This document shows positions 55,418 to 64,000 of a stretch of DNA of 64,000 nt, piece by piece. The DNA is taken from positions 11,135,671 to 11,199,670 of the forward strand of contig NC_087064.1 in NCBI RefSeq assembly GCF_963678635.1, in the 5' to 3' direction. The notes beneath the pieces are model-generated. The model was not told where the DNA came from. It was given only the letters and a program-made list of their open reading frames with translations, and searched no databases. This DNA comes from Symsagittifera roscoffensis (lineage: Eukaryota > Xenacoelomorpha > Acoela > Convolutidae). The position numbers and the translations under genes were made by a program. Numbering within the stretch: position 1 is the first letter of the stretch; every line of letters starts with the position of its first letter.

Positions 55418-57879
55418 AGTTTTAACTTTTCAAATTAACTGGACAGAACCAGCTAGTAGTTTTACACTCAAATACGGCTAGTTTACTTATTTGAAAAGTT
55501 CGTTGTAATTATCAAAATGTTTATTTGTTTCTTCTGATGACTGCGTAAATTTACGGAGACAAGTCCTTAAACATGTTCCAAAATTGAAGTGGGTTCCACC
55601 TAGAAACAATTTTCGTGGATTCCGCGTACATATACCTGTAACGTAAGTAAAAACTTTTGGCCTAGCAGCGAGCAAGTATAGCTAGTTGTTCTGAATTCTG
55701 CAAATGTAAAAGGTATCGGGTATCTTGTGACTTTCTGCTCGACCTATATTTCGCGTATGTTTTGACTTTGTGCTCGATTTAAAATTGCTTCTCGATCGCC
55801 GATATTCAGTCGCAAACTGCAAGTGCTCGACTTTCAAAGTCGAGACATAAGTCGAGCAGCTCGTCCCGGGTACCGGGTAGATAGTGTGACGAACCGACGG
55901 TGCAGCTAATGCAAAATTACTTTGAGTTAGCCCCAGGAATGGATCAATTTATCTGGTGCATCCAAGGAGTCTCACAAAATCTTAAAAACTAAAGCTGTTT
56001 TAGATTATTTTCTTAGATTTTAAAATCTACGTCCCAATATAGTTTTTTTTTATAGCGCATAAAAAATACAAAGAGCAAGAATTTGAGCAGTGTTTTGAAA
56101 TTTGGACAGCTCACTTACCACAATCCATCTATGAACCTATTTTTTGATGTGCATAGTTCTTGAATCTAGAACTTTGCTGTGTGATTGATTCCTTTTAGCT
56201 ATAATTAAATAGATCTTAGGTTGTAAAATAAGATCTATTTAAGTTAGAACAAAAAAGTTTCAGATCCATTGTGAGAAGCCTTGATGATCTATAGGGTTGA
56301 ACTGAGAAAAGTTTCTGATTGCTAAAGTTGGTTTTTTTTGGCTGCAGGGTTTTTTAAAATGACTAAATACACCAAAGTAGGGTTATGTAGAATCAATTAG
56401 CTAAATTTCAAACCCGAAGAAAAGTGTGCAATAGTTCGCAGATACCGAATTAGTATAGCAGATACAAGAACAAATTTTCCGAAAAGGAATCAAAAATTTA
56501 ATTACTACTTTGTACATTTATGCTAATTACAAGAAAATTATGATATTTACACAAAAAGTCAACTGACGCTCAACCGGTAAAAAAACACAGTGTTTGAATA
56601 TCAAAACGGACCAAATTGCAGGAATTTTTATAAATATATTTACTCGCTATTAATAACTCTGCAATGCTCTCAAAGCAAAATCACGTTGTTCATTTGAAGT
56701 TTTCAGAATACTTTTGAATCATACCCAGTTTCCAGATGATCAAGATATATCCAACCATTCGCCACCACAACACTTAGTACAGAGACCAGTAGAAAAGAAG
56801 TATTTTTGTTTCTTGTTTTTGGATCAAGTCCTTGAAGTTTTTCTTGATCCAGATTTATCGCAAAACGCTAAGCAAGACCCAACGACCTACAAAAAACACG
56901 ACGATCGTTCTTATTATAGATTATTTTGTGCATTACATACATTTCACTCTGCATTACACTTCTTTCCGACAACAAAAATGCAGAGATTGAACAACACTTA
57001 GAGATGAAACAGATCACGCATAAAATGAACGATGGAACCACCATCATTTGTTTTTTACTAAGCCCAATCTCAAGCACATAAAAAACATAATTTGTATACA
57101 CTAAAACTACTTTAAAAAAATTACATTCACTGAAGATTCATTGTTGAAACTACAAATACGAGCTGAAAATCCACACTGAGAATGTTGTTACACTATCTAA
57201 AAGAAACAGTTCAAGTTTACTCACAAAATGGTTTTTATACCACCAGCTTTTTGACAGATAGAGACAACTAGACATCAACAAAGCCCCTAAGCCAAGAAAA
57301 AATTATTGATGAAAAATCGCTATTATACCCCAATCCCTCTTAACACGCAATCTCTAGCACAACAACATCATCAATCTAGATTACAACAACAACAAATTTA
57401 AACTTGACTAGAAATACTCAACTAGAAGTACAATTACGGTTGTTGCCTAAAAATCAGTTTTCATCAAACAAGATAACTTAATTCCCACAACCACTTTTGA
57501 GTTTTTTAACCGTTATGTCCAAGAAAATGATCCCAGGCACAATCTCAAGAGAAAAAAATGTAAGCGAAGCGCAGTATGGGAGATTAAAATATTAATAGTA
57601 AAATGAGTAAAACAATTATAAAGCAGATAAATTTTAAAATGGGGGTGGGGGTGAAAAAGGTCCCACTAGCCTATACGAATTGTACAAATGCCGAAACAAA
57701 ATATCAGAATAATTGGTAGTTTTCAAAATTGTTTTCTTTAGACATCCAAGCAAGCTATTCTGAGACGGGTTCTACTGCCCTATATTCAGATAAAATAAGC
57801 AATTAAACGCCAGCCGTATTGATCGCACTGGCTTTCGGAATTAACTTCTGTCCTTAAGCCACTCCAAAATTAATCGAGC
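55418..57879. other. No gene seen
   Basis: Contains a CTCGACC-type repeat patch (55735-55860) with a short palindrome around GCTCGACTTTCAAAGTCGAGAC (55833-55850). The rest is AT-rich with short frames only. Confidence 0.35.
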
Positions 57880-58770
57880 TCACCCGCATCCAGTTTCTAA
57901 CGTTAATAATCGATTATACTACGATTTTAGTACCAGTCTCACTAAAATTGAGAAAAATCATTTTTAATCAATTATTAATCAATTATAATCTCTTTTTTTG
58001 AAATCAAATTGTAATACATTTTAATCGATTATAATCGATTTTTTATCCGTCTATTTTTCGATACAAGTTTAACCAAAGATAATCAATTTTAATCCATTAT
58101 TTTACCTCAATTTCTAATTCATGAGTTTTGCACAAAAATCCATTATAATCGAACATAATCGATTATTATCCCTTTTGCTTGTCCAATTTGTCCTCGAAAA
58201 TGCATCTAAACTGCTTATAATTTATCCGTTTTGTAGACGTTCAATCCTTTGAAAAATTCAAATTTATAAGTTGTTTCATGATGCATATTTTAAGCTTTTT
58301 TAACCGTCAAAACATTAGTAAACTGATTTAGTTTCATGATTGATTCGGAAGATAAAATTTTCACCTACTGCAAGAGCCTTTCAACTAATATGAAAGGATC
58401 TCTATGAAACTTTTGTTTCGTCGTGAAACTTTGAGTTCAGATGAACCAAAATGTGACAAAAGATCTTTTTTTAGAGATTTGGTAATTGAAAGAAAATTTT
58501 AATTCAAATATTGTTTTGGTGTGACAAAGTGTTGGCAAAATAAGAGATTATAATTGATTATATCAATAATATTTGATTTTAAGAATTTTTGTATGAATTA
58601 AAACCAATTATGAAAGATTATAAGAAATTATAATCTCGGAAAATATCAAGACTATAATCATTTGTAAATCCTTTAAACACCTAATATTGGTAATCAATTT
58701 TGTTTGTCAAAAAATTATCATAAAAATTCATTATAATCTATTACTTACGCCTAAACTTGGATGCGGGCAG
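57880..58770. repeat. Element made of AATCGATTATAATC repeats with terminal inverted repeats
   Basis: About 890 bp. The left end GCTCACCCGCATCCAGTTT (57879 on) is inverted at the right end (AAACTTGGATGCGGGCAGC, ending near 58771). Between them the word AATCGATTATAATC and close variants recur at least ten times, mostly at 57905-58170 and 58545-58745. AATCGATT is self-complementary. No coding capacity. Confidence 0.7.
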
Positions 58771-58949
58771 CTAATTTAAAGATCAATTGCACAATTGCAC
58801 TAAAAATTTATCAATTTCTATATGACTTTGCAAGCGTGTTTTTAAAAAGAAATACATTCTCAGAATAAATCAACCCTTATTCAGTTTTTCGCAAAAACTA
58901 GAATAGACGCGTTGAAATAAAGTAAGACATACGTACCCGCGGCGAAGTT

Positions 58950-59345
58950 GCATGGATACATGGATTTTTGTGGTTCAAAATGGTGCTATTATAATCCATT
59001 ATATTTACAAATTGGGGTCACGCAATCGATTATAATCCAATAAATTTTAAGAGAAGAAATCGATTATAATCTCTATAAGCCTTTTCCAATTTTTCTCTTA
59101 AAGCTGCAGCTTTTTTAACATTATTCGCAGCCTACTCTGTTTCCAATGGCAAACACGTTAGTTATTTTTTCGTTCTTCTCAATTTTTACACCCAAGTTGA
59201 ACAGCTCAAATTTACACCGATCCCCCCCACATTAAAACGCACACCTGCCACACTCCACCTATCCTCACACCCCCCATCCCCCCAGAAAAACATATGATAA
59301 TCAGTTATTATCCATGGAGCCTCATTGCGGGTAGCTTCTACCTGA
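58950..59345. repeat. Second, partial copy of the AATCGATTATAATC element
   Basis: Holds four further copies of the ATCGATTATAATC word (58985-59065) and ends near TGCGGGTAGCTTC (59326), which is like the element's right end. A C-rich patch (59220-59285) lies inside. Confidence 0.5.
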
Positions 59346-60668
59346 TTGTGCAATCATTTTGTATTGTTTTCATTGCTTCTGAGAAGAAATTTTTTTGGCT
59401 GTCTTGAACATTTCATCAAGAAACCCGACTTTTTTCTAAAAAAAACTAGCCTAAATTGTGCGATATTTTTTTTGGTTTCGGTATTTAAAAAAATCCTAAC
59501 GAGTTTGCTTAGGGTCTCAAACACAATCTTTTTCACTACACAAACGCGTGTTCTTGACAGTTAAGTTTGTGCGGAGTTTTTTCTAGATTGTTTTTAGGTC
59601 TATTTTGTGTTGGAAATTTTCTAATATAAACCATGCTAAAATTTTTGTAGATCGATTTTCAGTAGATGTGAAGTGTCTATGTCAGTGAGTTTCTTGAGAA
59701 TTGTATTCGAAAATCGTGAAAAAATATTGATTTCCTTTCTAACTGCTGTATGTCGTGATGTTTGTGTTGGTGATGCAAAAAGGGTATCGCCTGTACCTTC
59801 AATGGAGATATAACTTTAACTTTGAAAAATAATGTTTTTGCCGCTCGCCTTAATTTATAAGTCCAACTCAAAAACATTTGGTAAACAGAAAGGCAAAAGA
59901 AAGTCTGCAAGACAAAAGTGAAAATAACTTGGAAATATGTTAATGACTTCCGAGTTTCATTTTTGGGCTCAATTTTGTATAGCTCACAGAATACTGATAA
60001 ATTATTTCTTGGCCCTAGGTGTAAATTAAGCCTAAAAATTTGATTTATTTTCCAATAAAAGTAAATCAAATTTTTAGGTGTAGTTCGTGCTGATTTTTTA
60101 AAAGTTTTTAGTGAACTCGAAAAACCTTCATTATCAAATTTAATTTTTTGCCGCTGATTTTTTCTTTCTTTTTCAAAACTAAAACCCTGGTTTAAACGAA
60201 GACAAGTTCCGCTCTTTCGCATATAAAGTTTTGACTGGGTGCAAAAAAAAATAAATGACGTTTTAGTTTCAAACATGGACTTTATTTTTCGGATTTCTCA
60301 GCGGAAGAAAAGTAGCTACCTAAAAATCCTATTTTTTTTTCAAATAAATTCAAATTGATTCTTAAAATATCCCGTATAAAAGATTCGTAAAATTAAAACA
60401 GAAAATTTTTTGAATGAGTTTTTTTTTGCAATGAAACACAAAAACTGAAATTTTTTTCTGAAAACAACTCAATAATTTTGACACTTTTCCAACTGTCTAT
60501 TGGTTATTTTCTCTCAGTGGGTTTAGCAAAAAGTGTCAATAACAGAAATTGAACAGTCTGAAAGTGATACATTTTCGCTTGCAAATTACAAAAAAAAAAT
60601 GAAAAACTTCAATAAAAGTAAATCAAATTTAACGATTCCCTTAAAAATCATTTACACTTTAGTTATTA
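59346..60668. other. No gene seen
   Basis: AT-rich. A minus-strand frame of about 200 codons (60276-59677) has biased K/F/S composition and no recognisable content, so I do not call it. Confidence 0.35.
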
Positions 60669-60678
60669 ATGTTTTTAG

Positions 60679-60826
60679 TGAATGACCGTGCCTTGATGCC
60701 TTGCGATAAGCTTGCAGATAGTTACAACAAAAAGCCAAAAGTGAACAGGAATCCAAAGGAGGTGATACTTTTCTGCGACGACAGTGAAGCGAGCAAGAAT
60801 TGCCAAGAATACTGCAAAAACAGTAG
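60679..60826 (+). CDS. Candidate cysteine-rich exon, paralogous to 26798-26458
   Basis: It follows the acceptor AATGTTTTTAG ending at 60678, the same text as before the exon at 26798. The exon frame encodes N-D-R-A-L-M-P-C, then FCDDSEASKNCQEYCKNS. It shares with the other exon the start (V-x-D-R), the FC[SD][ED] block and the C-x-E-Y-C-[NK] ending. A weak donor A|GTAAAT follows near 60827; otherwise the frame reads on to a stop at 60879-60881. Together the two suggest a family of secreted cysteine-rich proteins. The function is unknown. Confidence 0.4.
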
Positions 60827-60849
60827 TAAATATTTCCAAGAGTTTTTTT

Positions 60850-61329
60850 TCTTATTTTACCATTCACCTGAACAAATTTGATTGATGCCAAGTTATCAAC
60901 CATGCATCACAAATCTTTCTGGTGTCGCTTTTTTTTAACAAACAAAAACTAAAAAACTGCGCCACTGTTTGCAAGGGAGATTTAGGATTTGGGAAGGAGG
61001 AGGGGGGTTGGTGGGGTAGAAGGGTTCGGTTATCTCGGAAAAATCTCGCATAAATCTCCTCCATTATCTAAATCAACTAAAATGACGCAAAAAACGTGGT
61101 CGCTTTTTAGTTTCGAAAGTGGATTTCAATGTTTAGATTTACAGCGGAATAAAAGTTTATCCATTGACCCAGTTTTCTTAAATTTGAAATTGGTTTAATT
61201 TTAAGAAAAAAGAGCCAATCGTGAGCAGGACATTCAAATAGCTTTAATCTGATATAATCAAGGAAAACTTTTGGTTTTTTCCGATAATTTTTGAAAAAAA
61301 GACGAATTTTTTGTGCACGTGATGGTTTT
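60850..61329. other. No gene seen
   Basis: Holds a G-rich patch (60990-61015). No supported frame. Confidence 0.35.
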
Positions 61330-61445
61330 TTTCCAGATTTTTTAACTAGCCAGTTTGATTGACGGATTTTTTATTTGATCGAAATTTTTGTCTTATAGTG
61401 AGCTCAACTTACTTTAACAAATAGTATTTCACCTGTGACTTTTTT
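61330..61445 (-). repeat. Inverted fragment of the ~500-bp interspersed repeat
   Basis: Reverse-complemented it reads GTCACAGGTGAAATA, GAGCTCA, then AATCCGTCAA..GGCTAGTTAAAAA, matching the 3' part of the copies at 27045, 36125 and 44935. Confidence 0.6.
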
Positions 61446-62289
61446 TTGCAAAGTTCTGGGTTTTTACAAATGGTAAAACTTCGTGCTATGGTAAACTTCG
61501 TGCTATTATCGGAAAAGCGTTACCCTGTGTTATGGGAAAAGATTTACTTTGTGTTAGAAATCGTTCAAAATTAAATTGAAGCATGATATTTGCTGGTTAA
61601 AATAATCACTTGAAAAAAGTGTTCGCAGTCTTTTACAATAGTAAGATCTAACAGTCCAACCAATACTTGAACTCAAAGCAAAAATTACCCAAGGAAAGTT
61701 TAAAAAAACATTTAGAGAACATCATATACATCATAGTTATATTTCATTCTCTGACACCTCCTCCATTGTTGGTCCAAGGTTTGGAAATTGACACTCCGTA
61801 TCGAACAACAGGACGACGATCCCGATTGTTTTCCGGACAGAAGCCATTTCGTCATTTGAAGTGTCTAACTCAAAAGACGCATGATTCAAATCTTGCTCTA
61901 CTAACTTTCCTACCTTCAACCTCTCTTTGCTAAACCCTCAGCCGATGCCAACTCTTGGCCCCATTTTTGAGGGCTCTTAAACCTAACTACCTCACTCTCC
62001 GTACGCTGCGGACTCTCCCTAAAAGCAACATATATCTCGTTCGAAGAAGATTGTTTGCTGCTGCTGCCTTGGTTACCTAATGCAAATGGTGCCTTCAAGT
62101 TAGCAACGTAAGGAAGCTTCCAATGTCTACAACCTGACTCCCTGACTATTTGATTATTCACGTCCGATACCTGCTTATCTACGACCCAACGAATCCCAAA
62201 CGTGGGTCTTGTCTTAACCCTAAGAAAAAGTGCCTTGACTCACACACGGTCTTGGTCTCCCTCAGAAAACTCCCAAGATAATTTACGTA

Positions 62290-62640
62290 CGTCGCGCATA
62301 ACAATGTACATCCCAACCCAACTTATCCGCCCAATCAACGGAATGCATTATTTTCCGTAATATCACCATCAATGTACCAGTAAACCGTTCTGCTAATTCG
62401 ATACAGCCACTGGCTTATACATACTTCTAATCATTGTGCCCCGCAATTCCGGGCCCTTATCCATACGCAGTTTGAAGAAAAAATTCTGCTAGAGTAGCCG
62501 CTTTTTGGTCTACCACTGGAACCGCCTCAATCCATCGAGTCAGACAGCAGATCTTGACAAATACACTTATTTAAAGACCAACGACCGAGGTGATCCACTT
62601 GAACTACCTGACAGGGTCGCAACTGTCACAAGTGTCCACT
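62290..62640 (-). pseudogene. Integrase core fragment of the right-edge element
   Basis: Minus strand: TRWIEAVPVVDQKAATLAEF near 62545-62480 and, after a stop and frame change, ELAERFTGTLMVILRK near 62400-62350. These are the blocks around the first Asp and the catalytic Glu of a retroviral-type integrase. The middle, with the second Asp, is unreadable. Confidence 0.55.
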
Positions 62641-62795
62641 AATTGGCTACACAATTTTCCCATGCCTGAAAAGTAACAGCGCCGGCTCAAGAACTGCTAT
62701 TTATGTTCCAAAACCCATGACCTGTGTGCATATGAGCATGATGTGTGACCACCTAGTGGCTTGAATTGGGAACAACTGGAGCCCAAACAAGGTCC

Positions 62796-63745
62796 CTAGG
62801 AGGAACATTGAAAATGTGAAAAAAAATTTACCTCCATTATGCACGAGCAAAGGAACTCCTTTTTTTTAGATAAGTCAGCCACATCAACAGAACTCTCCAG
62901 TTGCGATTTAACCTCCTCCAATTCCGAATCATTTTCTATCATATCGTTCAATTGACTACAAAGACTATGACTACAAAGACTGCCCACCCAACTGAAGAGA
63001 TTTCGTTTTGTTAGAGCCTCTGGAACGACGGACACTGCACATTTCTGTTTCCAGCTCGCTTTAAATATTTTAACATGATAAAAATTAAAACCCAACGGTG
63101 CCGCCTCCTCTAGAAGAACAGGCTATTTTATATCAAGTCCACAGTGGTACAAATCTGGCCTCAGCAGCTCCTGGTTATCTGTTGTATCCACCCAGATATC
63201 GTCAACGTAATTGTTTATTAATTCGTCGGGCATTTCCTCTAATTTCAACAAAATCCATATAACCGTTTCTAAGACTATTCGCGGAATTAATAACCCGAAA
63301 CCCATTGTAGATAGAACGTATGATGTTCCTTATCTGCAAATATGCTTTCCTAAGATTCACCAAATGCCCTGTGTCTGACGCTTTTCTGCACACACGCAAG
63401 CTTTCAGCGGAAGCCGATGACTCGTTAGTACCAACTGTTACCAAACATTCATTCTATTGAGTGAAGTCTAACAGAGGTCAAACAAGAGTACAACAGCAAA
63501 AAAAGGCAGAATAACTCTGATAGGTCCGTGTATATCTGTAGAATAGAGCATCAGCCAACCTTTTTCAATCCATGATGCTAGTTTTTTTGCAGATAACTGA
63601 CTGTCTGACTCACCCACATGATAATTATACTTAGATAATCCTGACCCAACTCACAATGGAGGACTTACCTTCCATTTCTAAGATAAAACCGACGTTTACA
63701 CCTGATAATATCATTTAACTGTAAAATTCTCATATTCAATGCATA
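62796..63745 (-). pseudogene. Reverse transcriptase fragment of the right-edge element
   Basis: Minus-strand readings in shifting frames give WIEKGWLMLY near 63570, NLRKAYLQI near 63350 (motif A region), NNYVDDIWVD at 63215-63185 (motif C), then HCGLDIK, a stop near 63123, and a KASWKQKC...LTKRNLFSWVGSL block near 63040-62980. The order and spacing fit an RT palm followed by thumb/connection. At least two frame changes and one stop break it. Confidence 0.65.
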
Positions 63746-64000
63746 CGTCGCCATCTGATATCATTTCCATTTTCCTCTTGTTATACGCTCACGGACACAC
63801 TGCATAGAGTTAATCCTAACTTGTTTTTATTGAAACCTCACCCGCTCCAGCTACCCCAAAGTTCACCTTATTAAAATTAACTTGCACCTCATTGATCCTC
63901 CTACTGAAATAGAGCGAGGCCCACTAGAGCGTCACATCCAGAAACGATTCAAGATCTACCAGCAGTACGCAGTGTCCCTGTGCAAGAAAAAAAGTCCGAC

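Larger units (their letters stand above)
61916..63745 (-). mobile_element. Decayed LTR-retrotransposon pol remnant
   Basis: Minus-strand fragments are in order RT (63745-62796) then integrase (62640-62290), and then a possible C-terminal piece (62161-61916). There are frameshifts and stops throughout, and little or no RNase H remains. It is unrelated in text to the Gypsy and BEL/Pao elements above, so it is a third LTR-type lineage. The element probably extends left, in minus-strand sense, beyond the window edge. Confidence 0.65.

Noticed and set aside
59677-60276. 199-codon minus-strand frame
   Set aside because: Low-complexity K/F/S composition, no motif, no splice or repeat support.

Overview
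The window looks like AT-rich, non-coding DNA from an invertebrate animal nuclear genome. It holds several classes of retroelement, GT-AG style exon candidates, long satellite and minisatellite arrays, MITE-like elements and a 200-base assembly gap. There are no operons, ribosome binding sites, rRNA genes or CRISPR arrays. I cannot name the species from the sequence.

Region 1 (1-10713) is the 3' two-thirds of a young Ty3/Gypsy-type LTR retrotransposon. One unbroken frame from the left edge to 6381 encodes protease, reverse transcriptase, RNase H, integrase and a long C-terminal extension. The last ~160 residues of that extension read like a divergent macro (ADP-ribose-binding) domain. A second intact 745-residue frame follows in the env position, behind a good 3' splice site, and I recognise no family for it. 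The proposed 3' LTR is 10372-10713. Two diverged copies of the same 3' end follow, one inverted (13051-13880) and one direct (about 13930-14760). Between the first and the inverted copy lies a broken reverse transcriptase of another family on the minus strand (10794-12630).

Region 2 (14761-29280) has almost no coding sequence. It contains a ~65-bp satellite (16360-18760), nested duplications with 18-bp and ~25-bp minisatellites (19030-21260), a 4 x 30-bp GC-rich array, the N gap (22023-22222), a (CT)n tract, a 172-bp tandem repeat and the first copy of a ~500-bp interspersed repeat. One candidate host exon lies at 26458-26798 (minus).

Region 3 (29285-46310) holds a decayed LINE (minus strand), several ~200-bp MITE-like elements ending in C/G homopolymer tracts, two more copies of the ~500-bp repeat, a probable tRNA-derived SINE and a second candidate cysteine-rich exon (45581-45703).

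Region 4 (46311-55417) is a complete BEL/Pao LTR retrotransposon. It has 495-bp LTRs about 2% apart, a perfect 5-bp target duplication (GCACC), a primer-binding site and a polypurine tract. Gag and Pro-Pol are broken by three stop codons and a frame change, so it is a recent but disabled copy. Its LTR contains a tRNA-like module.

Region 5 (55418-64000) contains an element built of AATCGATTATAATC repeats with terminal inverted repeats (57880-58770), a third candidate exon (60679-60826) homologous to the one at 26798, and at the right edge a decayed LTR-element pol on the minus strand. No complete host gene is visible.
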